DNA from: Arthrobacter sp. cf158
GTDB lineage: Bacteria; Actinomycetota; Actinomycetes; Actinomycetales; Micrococcaceae
DNA: 64,000 bases
Assembly (NCBI RefSeq): GCF_900106835.1
Contig: NZ_FNNR01000002.1
Location: 434,001 to 498,000 of the forward strand
Direction: 5' to 3'
Position 1 is the stretch's first letter. Each line of letters opens with the position of its first letter. The translations under genes were made by a program, and so were the position numbers. Positions 1 through 7,197 of this stretch are shown in pieces. The notes under the pieces are model-generated. The model ran no database searches and was not told the origin of the DNA. It saw nothing but the letters and a program-made list of their open reading frames with translations.

Positions 1-875
1 TCCATGTCCAGCGCGGCCAGATACGCGGCGGGCGCGGCGAGGTTGTCCCATCCGGAGCGCAGTATTGTGGCCTTGTGGCCATCTGCCGTCAACGTCGCAT
101 ATTGGGGATTTACGACGGCGGCCACCTCCGCCAGTGGGGCGCGCAGCCGTACCACGACGTCAAATCTGTAGGGCGAACGGGTAATGGACTGCTGCACATA
201 GGCAGCCAGATCATCCGCGGGTAGTGGGCGTGGCACGTACTTCTTGCGTTCGGATGGCAAGGAAGCGAACCGGTCAGCCCGGAAAGTCCGCCAATCCTCG
301 CGATCCACATCCCACGCCACCAGGTACCAGCGGCGGCCAGTGTCCACCAGCCTGTAGGGTTCCACCAGCCTCCGTGCGGAGTCGCCGTCGGACGTGACGT
401 AGTCGAAGGAGATCTGGCGCCGGTCGGATATGGCGGCCGACACCACGGTGAGCTGTTGGGGATCCACTGTTGCCGCATTGCTGGGAAGGGTGGTGACAGC
501 GGCCTTCAGCATGGCGAACTTGGGACGAAGCCGGGACGGCAGGACTTGTTCCAGCTTGGCCAGGGCACGGACCGAAGCCTCACCGATTCCGGCAACTGGG
601 CCCGCGGCCACCGAGTTCAAGCCCAGGGCTACCGCCAGTGCTTCATTGTCGTCCAGGAGAAGGGGCGGTAACTGTGCGCCCGCTCCAAGCTGGTATCCGC
701 CGGCGATGCCGGGGGAGGCATGGATGGGATAGCCCAGGTTCCTCAGCTTGTCGATGTCGCGCCGCACGGTCCGCTCTGTCACGCCCATCCGGTCAGCGAG
801 AGCCGGACCTGTCCATTCCCGGCGAACCTGCAAGAGTGACAACAACTGGAGCAGCCGGGCAGAGGTTTGGATCAT
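1..875 (-). CDS. WYL-domain transcriptional regulator (3' end outside window)
   Basis: Reads from ATG at 875 leftwards with no stop before the window edge, so it is C-terminally cut; 291 residues are visible. The N-terminus is a DeoR/HTH_11-type helix-turn-helix (MIQTSARLLQLLSLLQ..., then VTERTVRRDIDKL) over residues 1-60. A WYL domain follows from about residue 135 and contains RRWYLVAWD. YafY/PafC-like proteins of this build sense a ligand or nucleic acid through WYL and bind DNA with the wHTH. A TAGATT box at 883-888 lies 7 bases upstream of the ATG, so the mRNA is probably leaderless. The target is unknown. Confidence 0.9.
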   Translation of the reverse strand, partial: MIQTSARLLQLLSLLQVRREWTGPALADRMGVTERTVRRDIDKLRNLGYPIHASPGIAGGYQLGAGAQLPPLLLDDNEALAVALGLNSVAAGPVAGIGEASVRALAKLEQVLPSRLRPKFAMLKAAVTTLPSNAATVDPQQLTVVSAAISDRRQISFDYVTSDGDSARRLVEPYRLVDTGRRWYLVAWDVDREDWRTFRADRFASLPSERKKYVPRPLPADDLAAYVQQSITRSPYRFDVVVRLRAPLAEVAAVVNPQYATLTADGHKATILRSGWDNLAAPAAYLAALDM

Positions 876-882
876 GCAAGTG

Positions 883-888
883 AATCTA
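883..888 (-). promoter_or_regulatory. -10 box of the WYL regulator gene, leaderless type
   Basis: On the minus strand the hexamer reads TAGATT and ends 7 bases before the ATG at 875, which would put the transcription start on or next to the start codon. Confidence 0.55.
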
Positions 889-955
889 GTCCATCTGTTG
901 TGCGTGGTGGTGGGTGGTGCGTGCGTTGGACGGCGTGGGTTGGGCGCTCCTTCGT

Positions 956-980
956 GAAGGGCACTGAGGGAATGCCCTTC
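956..980. repeat. Inverted repeat in intergenic region
   Basis: GAAGGGCA (956-963) and TGCCCTTC (973-980) form a perfect 8-bp stem with a 9-base loop. No T-run follows on either strand, so a terminator role is not shown. It lies between the WYL gene and the small membrane protein gene; otherwise 889-1109 shows only short direct repeats of ACATACGCCC. Confidence 0.4.
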
Positions 981-1109
981 ACATACGCCCTGCACATACG
1001 CCCTACACATAGGGGCGCCCGCCGTTCGCGTGAATCCTGCAGAATTCCTTGAACAGACGGGCGCCGGTTGGTTATGGCGTGGTGGACCTTGCAGTGGCCT
1101 GGCATGCTC

Positions 1110-1280
1110 CTAGTAGATGCGGGGGTTCCAGTACGGGCTGCTGGGAGCGTCAAATGCGCTCCAAGGTTCTTTGGAGTTGATGGGCGGGTTGTGCCCGCGT
1201 CCATCCTTCAACAGTGCTGAGATGGTAGCTGCGACGGCGGTGATGAGGACGATGAAGAGGATGATTCCGAAGATTTCCAT
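1110..1280 (-). CDS. Small single-pass membrane protein, 56 aa
   Basis: ATG at 1280, TAG at 1110-1112. The protein begins MEIFGIILFIVLITAVAAT, a clean transmembrane helix over residues 2-22. A short polar tail with Trp/Pro/Tyr follows and ends SPYWNPRIY. AGGAG lies about 13 bases upstream. Codons are the GC-rich ones of its neighbours (ATC, GTC, GCC), which argues for a real gene. I do not recognise a named family. It is divergent from the GlxA-type regulator gene at 1362, and repeated GTGGCAGA boxes lie between the two, so it may be under that regulator's control. Function unknown. Confidence 0.7.
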   Translation of the reverse strand: MEIFGIILFIVLITAVAATISALLKDGRGHNPPINSKEPWSAFDAPSSPYWNPRIY

Positions 1281-1296
1281 GCCTCAAGCCTGCTCC

Positions 1297-1352
1297 TGTG
1301 GCAGATCAAGAAACAGTGGCAGAAATGCCCCATTTAGACAATTTTCTGCCAC
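1297..1352. promoter_or_regulatory. Repeated GTGGCAGA boxes, candidate operator of the GlxA-type regulator
   Basis: Three copies lie in 56 bases: TGTGGCAGAT at 1297-1306, AGTGGCAGAAAT at 1315-1326, and the inverted copy ATTTTCTGCCACACT at 1341-1355. The second and third form a perfect 10-bp inverted repeat (1316-1325/1343-1352). The block sits between the divergent small gene and the regulator start. AdpA, which has the same PfpI plus AraC architecture, binds sites that begin TGGC, so binding by the adjacent regulator is a reasonable inference. Confidence 0.5.
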
Positions 1353-1361
1353 ACTGGAGAT

Positions 1362-2330
1362 ATGTTGAAATCAGTCGCGGTGATCGTTGTACCCAACTTC
1401 TCGATCTTCGAATTCGGCACGGCTTTCGAAGTCTTCGGCATTGACAGAACGGACCGGAACGCAGGCGTTCCAGCCTTCGATTTCCGGGTGGTCACCCCTG
1501 TTCCGGGGGACATCCGGATGAAGTCCGGCCTGTCCCTGCACGTAAACCTCGGCCTCGAGGCAGCGGCAGATGCGGACCTCGTCATCATGGCTCCCTTCGG
1601 TCGGGACCAGGAGGTACCGGAGTCGGTCATGGACGCGTTGCGGGCAGCACATGCCAGGGGCGCGTGGGTGATGTCCATCTGTTCCGGGGCGTACGCCTTG
1701 GCCCGCGCAGGATTGCTGGACGGACGTCGCTGCACCACTCACTGGCACTATTCGCAGGATCTGGCCAGCCGCTATCCGGAGATCATCGTGGACGAGAACG
1801 TTCTCTACGTCCAAGACGGCACCATCATCACCAGTGCAGGTACCGCAGCTGGGATCGATGCCTGCCTCCACCTTGTCCGCGTCGAGTTGGGAGCTAATGT
1901 CGCTGCCGCCATTGCGCGTGACATGGTGGTCCCTCCACACCGGGACGGCGGCCAGGCTCAGTTCATCGACCGGCCTATGCCCACGTGCGGCTCGGCGCCG
2001 ATGGAAGCGTTGTTGCGGTGGATGGTGGAACACCTGGACGAGGAACACAGTGTGAACGAGTTGGCTGCGCGGCTCCACATGTCTCCCAGAACCTTCGCCC
2101 GCAGATTCCGGGCAGAAACCGGCACGACGCCGGCGGCCTGGCTGAACTCGCAAAGGGTGCTGCGCGCCCAGGAACTGTTGGAGACCACCGAACTGAACAT
2201 CGATGAAATCGCCCGCGAGGCCGGGTTTGGGCACTCTGTGTTGCTGCGCCACCATTTCACCAAGGTGCTGGACACGAGTCCACAGAGCTACCGGCGGGCC
2301 TTCCGGGGCCAGCTGGCCGAAGCGATCTGA
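1362..2330 (+). CDS. GlxA-family transcriptional regulator (DJ-1/PfpI + AraC HTH)
   Basis: 322 residues. Residues 1-190 are a class I glutamine amidotransferase-like DJ-1/PfpI domain. They include the nucleophile-elbow cysteine in SICSGAYAL (about residue 107) and the THWHY segment. Residues 215-315 are an AraC-type double HTH (LAARLHMSPRTFARRFRAETG and IDEIAREAGFGHSVLLRHHF). Such proteins act as activators or repressors of amine, amino acid or developmental genes, with the PfpI domain as a presumed sensor. GGAG lies just before the ATG. The inverted GTGGCAGA boxes upstream suggest autoregulation. Confidence 0.93.
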   Translation: MLKSVAVIVVPNFSIFEFGTAFEVFGIDRTDRNAGVPAFDFRVVTPVPGDIRMKSGLSLHVNLGLEAAADADLVIMAPFGRDQEVPESVMDALRAAHARGAWVMSICSGAYALARAGLLDGRRCTTHWHYSQDLASRYPEIIVDENVLYVQDGTIITSAGTAAGIDACLHLVRVELGANVAAAIARDMVVPPHRDGGQAQFIDRPMPTCGSAPMEALLRWMVEHLDEEHSVNELAARLHMSPRTFARRFRAETGTTPAAWLNSQRVLRAQELLETTELNIDEIAREAGFGHSVLLRHHFTKVLDTSPQSYRRAFRGQLAEAI

Positions 2331-2353
2331 CTCAGGCCTGCGGCTGGGGTGCG

Positions 2354-2656
2354 TTACCGCCGGCTGCCGAGCCGGCCACTGGACTCAGAGCCTTCGGCTT
2401 TGGCGCATTCCACCAGCTCTTGCCACGGTCCGGTGACGGCACGGTCAGGAAGGGTGGCGCGCCGTTGACCGGCACGGATGGAATACATGAAACGGTCGGG
2501 CTGGTTGATTGTTTTGGCTTGGCCTTTGGCTTCATCCCACGGGCAGGCCTCAACAATTGGCAGCCACCGTTCCTTGTCAACGGGGGAGACAGCCTCCACG
2601 CTCCAGACACGTGTCATTGCGGCGATTCCCCCACTGCGTTGGACCGTGATCTTCAT
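2354..2656 (-). CDS. Protealysin-inhibitor (emfourin)-like protein
   Basis: 100 residues from ATG at 2656 (MKITVQRSGGIAAMTRVW...). A TTG 39 bases upstream would extend the frame but adds no family residues. The start MKIxVxRSGG, the central DRFMYSI and the tail ALPDRAVTGPWQELV match the small emfourin-like proteins encoded beside protealysin-type M4 proteases. Those proteins bind and inhibit the partner protease inside the cell. The gene follows the protease gene after 79 bases on the same strand, consistent with co-transcription of enzyme and inhibitor. The family call is from memory of the motif pattern. Confidence 0.75.
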   Translation of the reverse strand: MKITVQRSGGIAAMTRVWSVEAVSPVDKERWLPIVEACPWDEAKGQAKTINQPDRFMYSIRAGQRRATLPDRAVTGPWQELVECAKAEGSESSGRLGSRR

Positions 2657-2735
2657 GACGGGCTGCTTCTCGTTCGATCTCCTGGAGCCAGCCAACCGGG
2701 GGGACCGAACACAGCGGTTCGGTCCCGCCGACTGA

Positions 2736-3776
2736 CTAAACCTTGACCTTCACAGTCTCCCACGCCTTCAGGACGGCGTCATGCTCTGTTGAACCGCTGC
2801 CGAACAGTTCTTCGGCGGTAGCAACGGTGGTCTTGGCGAACTTTCCGAAAGTGCAGGTCGCCGGCAAGGCCCCGCTGGTCAACGTGCCATACCAAATCTG
2901 TCCTGGCGCTTCCCACGCCCTGCCGCCCAGCTCCGAGGCAACCACATAAAAAGCCTTGTTGGGGATGCCTGAGTTAATATGCACACCACCGTTGTCCGCA
3001 CTGGTGCGCACATACGAGTCCATGGAATCCGGCTGCGGGTCCTTACCCAGCACATCGTCGTCGTAGGCGGTTCCGGGTGCCTTCATGGAGCGTAGGGCAG
3101 CACCTTGGACCTGATCGGTGAAAAGGCCCTCTCCGATCAGCCAACTGGCTTGGCTGACTGTCTCCTGCTTGAGATATTGCTCCACAAGTACTCCAAACAC
3201 ATCCGACATGGACTCGTTGAGTGCGCCGGCTTGGTTCCGATACGCCAAATTTGCTGTGTACTGGGTGACGCCATGAGCCAGTTCATGGCCGATCACGCTG
3301 ACGGACTTGGTGAAGCGTTGGAAGATCTGGCCGTCGCCGTCACCGAACACCATCTGGGAGCCGTCCCAGAAGGCATTGTCGTAGAGCTTGCCATAGTGGA
3401 CCGTCGCATCCAGGGCCAGTCCCGCGCCATCAATGGAGTCGCGCCCGAAGACCTCGCCGTACAGGCGGTGAGTGCTGCCCAGGGCATCGTAAGCCTCATC
3501 CGCAGCTACGTCACCGACAGGCGCGGCGCCTTCCTTCCGGACAATGCGGCCGGGCAGTGTCTCGGAGGACTCGGCATCGAAAATGGTCCGCTTGGGCGGG
3601 CCGGGTTTGGCCTGACGGGCGCTGGGCGCCGCGACGGGAGTCGGAGCCGTCCGGATAGCCTGCAGATTCTTAATATGAAGCAGGGATTCTTTGGCTGCGC
3701 GGGCTACCGCACGCAGCCGTGGTTCGTTTTGGGCGGCAATCCTGCGAAGCATGTACGGCGGAACGATCGAGCACAT
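2736..3776 (-). CDS. Protealysin-like M4 metallopeptidase
   Basis: 346 residues from ATG at 3776 (MCSIVPPYMLRRIA, the typical short protealysin propeptide start); a codon 21 bases upstream is also open. There is no classical signal peptide. Zinc ligands are visible: HELAH at residues 164-168 with the downstream Glu in ALNESMSDVFG (about 188). The third conserved region is NGGVHINSGIPNKAF, with the catalytic His near 266. The short propeptide before the peptidase domain is as in protealysin, unlike the long FTP-PepSY propeptides of thermolysin. The family acts on bacterial or host proteins, sometimes from inside the cell. The adjacent emfourin-like gene supports this class. Confidence 0.93.
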   Translation of the reverse strand: MCSIVPPYMLRRIAAQNEPRLRAVARAAKESLLHIKNLQAIRTAPTPVAAPSARQAKPGPPKRTIFDAESSETLPGRIVRKEGAAPVGDVAADEAYDALGSTHRLYGEVFGRDSIDGAGLALDATVHYGKLYDNAFWDGSQMVFGDGDGQIFQRFTKSVSVIGHELAHGVTQYTANLAYRNQAGALNESMSDVFGVLVEQYLKQETVSQASWLIGEGLFTDQVQGAALRSMKAPGTAYDDDVLGKDPQPDSMDSYVRTSADNGGVHINSGIPNKAFYVVASELGGRAWEAPGQIWYGTLTSGALPATCTFGKFAKTTVATAEELFGSGSTEHDAVLKAWETVKVKV

Positions 3777-3892
3777 CACGGCAAACCCCTTTGGCAATCG
3801 GTAAGTCCAACTGGGATCAGCCTAGAAGCAGGGGCTGACAATATGGCGGCGTGTGCCCGGCAAGCCTTGAACTGATAGTTCTTCACCAGCAC

Positions 3893-3927
3893 AGAAAAAT
3901 ACCCCGCCAGCAGGACTGGCGGGGTAT
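3893..3927 (-). terminator. Rho-independent terminator after tRNA-Arg
   Basis: A perfect 12-bp stem (3899-3910 with 3916-3927, 5-base loop) is followed on the minus strand by TTTTT (complement of 3894-3898), 6 bases beyond the tRNA 3' end. Confidence 0.9.
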
Positions 3928-3933
3928 TCGTTG

Positions 3934-4006
3934 TGCCCTCGATAGGATTCGAACCTACGGCCTTCTGCTCCGGAGGCAGACGCTCTATCCCCTGAGCTAC
4001 GAGGGC
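3934..4006 (-). tRNA. tRNA-Arg (anticodon CCG)
   Basis: 73 bases. The acceptor stem GCCCTCG pairs with CGAGGGC and is followed by discriminator A. The D arm contains AGCTCAGGGGATAGAGC. The anticodon stem TCTGC/GCAGA closes the loop CTCCGGA, which gives anticodon CCG, and the T arm contains GGTTCGAATCC. CCA is not encoded. It reads CGG codons, which are common in this GC-rich genome. A strong terminator follows directly; a TAAGCT hexamer about 40 bases upstream on the minus strand is a possible -10. Confidence 0.97.
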
Positions 4007-4115
4007 ATCCACGGTTCCCTCCGTTGCCGGTGGGACGTCCTAGAGCTTAGCAGCCCCTGCGCCGCAAATGAAAACCCGGTGCCACAGCGGCGGGCTCCAC
4101 CCGCGAACCTGTGAA

Positions 4116-5618
4116 TCAGTACCCCGCGAACGAGTCAACGCGGACCTTGTGAGCCCCTGCGCCGCGGGCTGCGGCCCGCAAGGAATCCACACTCGCAGGG
4201 GAGCCGGAAACGAACACTTCCCTGCCGGCGATGTCCGGAACCAGCTCCTTGAGACGCCCTGCATCGATCCGGGCGTTGCCGGCGTCGAGCATGAACGACG
4301 GGGGAGTGGAACCATCGGCGAGCCGGGCAATCACCCTGGCCCCGGACGCTTCCAGTTGTTCCACGCACGCCAATTCGTCGCGGCCTTTGGCGAGGTACAG
4401 CACCACCGTGTCGCGGACGCTGCCATCGGCGGCCAGCTGCGACAGGAAAGGCGTGATGCCGATACCCGCAGCAATCAGCAGGACCGGCTTCCCGGCGTCG
4501 CGCGGTAACAGGAAGTCGCCGCCGACTGCCGTAGCAGACACGCTGTCCCCGGGCTGAAGGGCGAGCAGTGCCTTCTTCGCCGTGGAGAGGGGCTCGGCCG
4601 TGCCCACCCCAAAGGTCAGCTCGGGCGCGTCAGGGGCGCTGGTGATGCTGAAGACGCGGCGGCGGCCCCTACCGTCCGAACCCGGGTGCGGCAGGTTGAG
4701 TTCCATGAATTGCCCGGCGGCAAATCGGACCGGCCGGTGCGGTGCGAACCGGAATTCAGTGGTTCCCGGCGTCAGGGGCCGGGAACCCTGGAGCGTCAGT
4801 TGGACGCCCCCGCGCTGGCCCAGGAAGAATGCGATCGCGTTGCCCACCAGCAGCGCCAGTTCCGGCGAATTGGCCACGAACCCCAGGTTGTAAGGGACGG
4901 CGAAAACAACACCCACGACGGCGGCAAGCGCCAGTTGCTGCCAGCGCCGCGGCGGGAGGGTGAGCGGCTCGGAGAGCATGAAGCCCACGAAAAAGAGAAG
5001 GGGGCGTTGCGCGAGAGGCTGCCACAGCGCCTGTCCCAACGTCATGCCGCGGCTCAGCAGCTCCATGCCAACGATTCCTGTGGCCACCACCACGAAGGTT
5101 GTTGCCATGAGCAGCTTGCGTGTGCGGTAAAGAACAATGAAGACCCCGGGCACCAGCAGCCACAACATGGCCGGAGTTGCTGCCCACCACGTAGCAATGT
5201 TCAGTCCTGTCAAACCTGTGATGAAGGCACCGGCGGCCGCCGGGTTGAAGATATGCCTGCCCCGGAAAGCCAGGGCATATTTGGACGCACTCGCCAGGAA
5301 GCAGGCGAGGGCCACCCCGGCCATGTCCAAGGGAGCGAAGGTGGGCCAGAACAGGAAGTACAGGAGCAGGCCGGTGATCAGGGAAGACTCCGAATGCGGT
5401 GTGGTCCGGAAAACCAGCGCCAGCAACCGGTTGCTGGCGTAGGTCAAGGCCAAACACAGGGCCAAGTGAACCAGCATTTGGGGGAGTCCGAACGTCAGCC
5501 ATCCCAGGATGTTCAGGACCATGCTGTAGACCACCAGAATGATCAGCACCCACAAGATCAGCCGATACATGGTGAAACGGCCCAGCCAGGTGTCCAATCG
5601 TGACTTCACGGCGTTCAT
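4116..5618 (-). CDS. NqrB/RnfD-like membrane protein fused to FAD/NAD(P) ferredoxin-reductase domain
   Basis: 500 residues. Residues 15-270 hold about eight to ten hydrophobic helices resembling NqrB/RnfD, including RHIFNPAAAGAFITG. Residues 275-500 form a ferredoxin-NADP reductase module. It has the FAD motif RVFSITSAP, the nucleotide motif GIGITPFLS, a VFVSGSP segment, and a C-terminal aromatic in DSFAGY. I see no SGAT-type flavinylation motif in the membrane part. The protein would carry electrons from cytosolic NAD(P)H through FAD into the membrane. Its ATG overlaps the TGA of apbE (ATGA), and the FMN-binding lipoprotein is encoded first, so the three form one electron-transfer operon. 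Confidence 0.85.
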   Translation of the reverse strand: MNAVKSRLDTWLGRFTMYRLILWVLIILVVYSMVLNILGWLTFGLPQMLVHLALCLALTYASNRLLALVFRTTPHSESSLITGLLLYFLFWPTFAPLDMAGVALACFLASASKYALAFRGRHIFNPAAAGAFITGLTGLNIATWWAATPAMLWLLVPGVFIVLYRTRKLLMATTFVVVATGIVGMELLSRGMTLGQALWQPLAQRPLLFFVGFMLSEPLTLPPRRWQQLALAAVVGVVFAVPYNLGFVANSPELALLVGNAIAFFLGQRGGVQLTLQGSRPLTPGTTEFRFAPHRPVRFAAGQFMELNLPHPGSDGRGRRRVFSITSAPDAPELTFGVGTAEPLSTAKKALLALQPGDSVSATAVGGDFLLPRDAGKPVLLIAAGIGITPFLSQLAADGSVRDTVVLYLAKGRDELACVEQLEASGARVIARLADGSTPPSFMLDAGNARIDAGRLKELVPDIAGREVFVSGSPASVDSLRAAARGAGAHKVRVDSFAGY

Positions 5619-6487
5619 GAGAACAGTCTCCCCTCAAACCCGGACGAAAACGTGGCAGCGCCCGCCGAAGACACGCGCAGCCAGGCAAAGTCGAACTCCT
5701 CTTCCAATCTGGCAGGGTCCACCATGAACAGCGCCGTGGCCAACGCATCAGCCACCAAGGCATTCCCGGCCATGGTCCAGGTGGCCACTGTGGTTTGGAT
5801 GGGCTGGCCCGTTGTCCCGTCAAGCACATGGTGCAGGCCGTCGCCCCAATTACGCCTGTTGGCAGCCGAAGCGCAGAGAGCGGAGTTCTGTAGCTCAATG
5901 GTGCCAATGGCCTGCCGCGGATTGTAGGGATGTTCCAGTGCCACCGTGATGGGATGACCGCCGGCGTGCAGCATGTCCCCGCTGCCATCCACCAGAAAGT
6001 CGCTGTACCCGGCTGAACGCAGGACCGCGCCCAGCAGATCCACCAGTTGGCCTTTTCCGGCCGCACCGATGTCCAGAACCAAGGGCTCCTTGGCGACGAG
6101 GCTGGAACCGCTCCAGTCCAGGGCGTCTTCCCACCGCGGAGGTGCCATGGCGGTACCTGAGGGCTGGAGGCTGTAACCGGCGTCGTAGCCCAGCCGTTCA
6201 AGGCTGCTGCCGATCAAGGGTGTCACGGCGCCCTGGCTTAGCCGGTACAGCGCGGCATACACACTGTGGAGCGACGCTGCGTGTTCCGGGAGTGCCACGC
6301 GGCCAGGCTCCCGGGACAGGCCGGACACCAAGGAGTCTGCCCTGAACCGTGAGTACGTCCGATCGTATTCCTCGACCGTTTCAAGCAGCCGGTTCTGATC
6401 GCCCGCAGGTAGGGCATCCGGCGTCGAAATTTCCCATTGCGTGCCGATCCCCTCGAAACTGAAACTGCTCCAGCCCGAATGCGGCAT
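5615..6487 (-). CDS. apbE: FAD:protein FMN transferase (ApbE)
   Basis: 290 residues from ATG at 6487 (MPHSGWSSFSFEGIGTQWEI). Family motifs are the GIGTQW start, DIGAAGKGQLVD, DGSGDMLHAGG, and the metal-site region TWTMAGNALVADALATALFM. ApbE attaches FMN from FAD to Thr or Ser of target proteins. The natural substrate is the FMN-binding lipoprotein encoded 4 bases upstream. Most ApbE proteins are exported, but no signal peptide, lipobox or Tat motif is visible in this start or in the 14 codons before it. Either the start is wrong or modification occurs before export. Confidence 0.9.
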   Translation of the reverse strand: MPHSGWSSFSFEGIGTQWEISTPDALPAGDQNRLLETVEEYDRTYSRFRADSLVSGLSREPGRVALPEHAASLHSVYAALYRLSQGAVTPLIGSSLERLGYDAGYSLQPSGTAMAPPRWEDALDWSGSSLVAKEPLVLDIGAAGKGQLVDLLGAVLRSAGYSDFLVDGSGDMLHAGGHPITVALEHPYNPRQAIGTIELQNSALCASAANRRNWGDGLHHVLDGTTGQPIQTTVATWTMAGNALVADALATALFMVDPARLEEEFDFAWLRVSSAGAATFSSGFEGRLFS

Positions 6488-6491
6488 GATG

Positions 6492-6980
6492 CTACTTCGC
6501 CTGGGACTTGATCTGCTCCACGGCCTCATTGAAGCCGCCGCTGGTCAGGGACGAGCCAGCCACTTTGGAGACATTGAGTTCGTCGATGTCCTTGCCAACG
6601 ATCTGTGCCGAAATGCCGCTGGCAAACTCACCTTGGAACTTCTTGGTATTCGGGTTGGACGGGTGCGTGGTGATGTTCACGGCGGACACTTTGTCTCCGG
6701 CGAGAGTGATCTCCACACCGACGGTTTCCTGGCCGTTTGGTGAAGTGTACGTTCCGTCCGCGCTATAGGTTCCGTCCTTATAGGTGGACGTGGTGGCCGA
6801 TGTGGAGCCGCCGGCAGCGGATGACGAAGGGCTGCTGGTGCTGGCTTGGCCGCCGTTCTCGGCTGCGGGAGTCGACTGGGTGGACGGGGACTGCGCGGTG
6901 GGCGCACATCCGGCCACAGCGCCGATGAGGGAAAGGCCGGCGACGCCGACGTAGAGGCTCTTGCGGAGTGGCGTAGTCAT
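6492..6980 (-). CDS. FMN-binding domain lipoprotein
   Basis: 162 residues from ATG at 6980. The signal sequence RKSLYVGVAGLSLIGAVAGC ends in a lipobox (VAGC). A Ser/Thr/Ala-rich linker runs to about residue 70. The FMN_bind domain follows, with YKDGTYSADGTYTSPNG and the flavinylation-type segment VAGSSLTSGGF near the C-terminus. This corresponds to the usual D-x-x-S-G-A-T, with Ser as the likely FMN acceptor. It is the first gene of the operon with apbE and the membrane reductase and should act as the extracytoplasmic FMN carrier. The 217-base gap to argS holds both divergent promoters; only the argS -10 is clear. Confidence 0.88.
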   Translation of the reverse strand: MTTPLRKSLYVGVAGLSLIGAVAGCAPTAQSPSTQSTPAAENGGQASTSSPSSSAAGGSTSATTSTYKDGTYSADGTYTSPNGQETVGVEITLAGDKVSAVNITTHPSNPNTKKFQGEFASGISAQIVGKDIDELNVSKVAGSSLTSGGFNEAVEQIKSQAK

Positions 6981-7185
6981 GAGTCTGCTCGTTTCAACTG
7001 GACAAGATGTGGTCAAGGAGTTGCTTCGGTTGGGTGACCCTTGAAGGCCACCTCTTACGTCTTCACAACGTTGAAATCAGCGTAATGGTTCAGTCTGTGG
7101 CGCCAGGCAGTCATTCCTGTGAGCCGCCTATGTCCGCATTTTCCACATAAGCGTCCCTTAATTCCGCGACTTTGCGGGCCCCCGG

Positions 7186-7191
7186 TAGGCT
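7186..7191 (+). promoter_or_regulatory. -10 box of argS, leaderless type
   Basis: TAGGCT ends 6 bases before the GTG start at 7198; no Shine-Dalgarno sequence is present in between. Confidence 0.6.
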
Positions 7192-7197
7192 AGATGC

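Noticed and set aside
956..980. Terminator for the WYL or small protein gene
   Set aside because: Hairpin lies upstream of the WYL gene start and lacks a T-run.
3934..4165. Integration site at tRNA-Arg (14-bp repeat AGCCCCTGCGCCGC at about 4050 and 4150)
   Set aside because: The repeat is not part of the tRNA 3' end, and no integrase or foreign block is adjacent; one copy is inside a coding region.
4756..6201. A 481-codon frame across apbE and the membrane reductase gene
   Set aside because: Same strand but out of frame with both motif-bearing proteins; Arg/Pro-rich composition.
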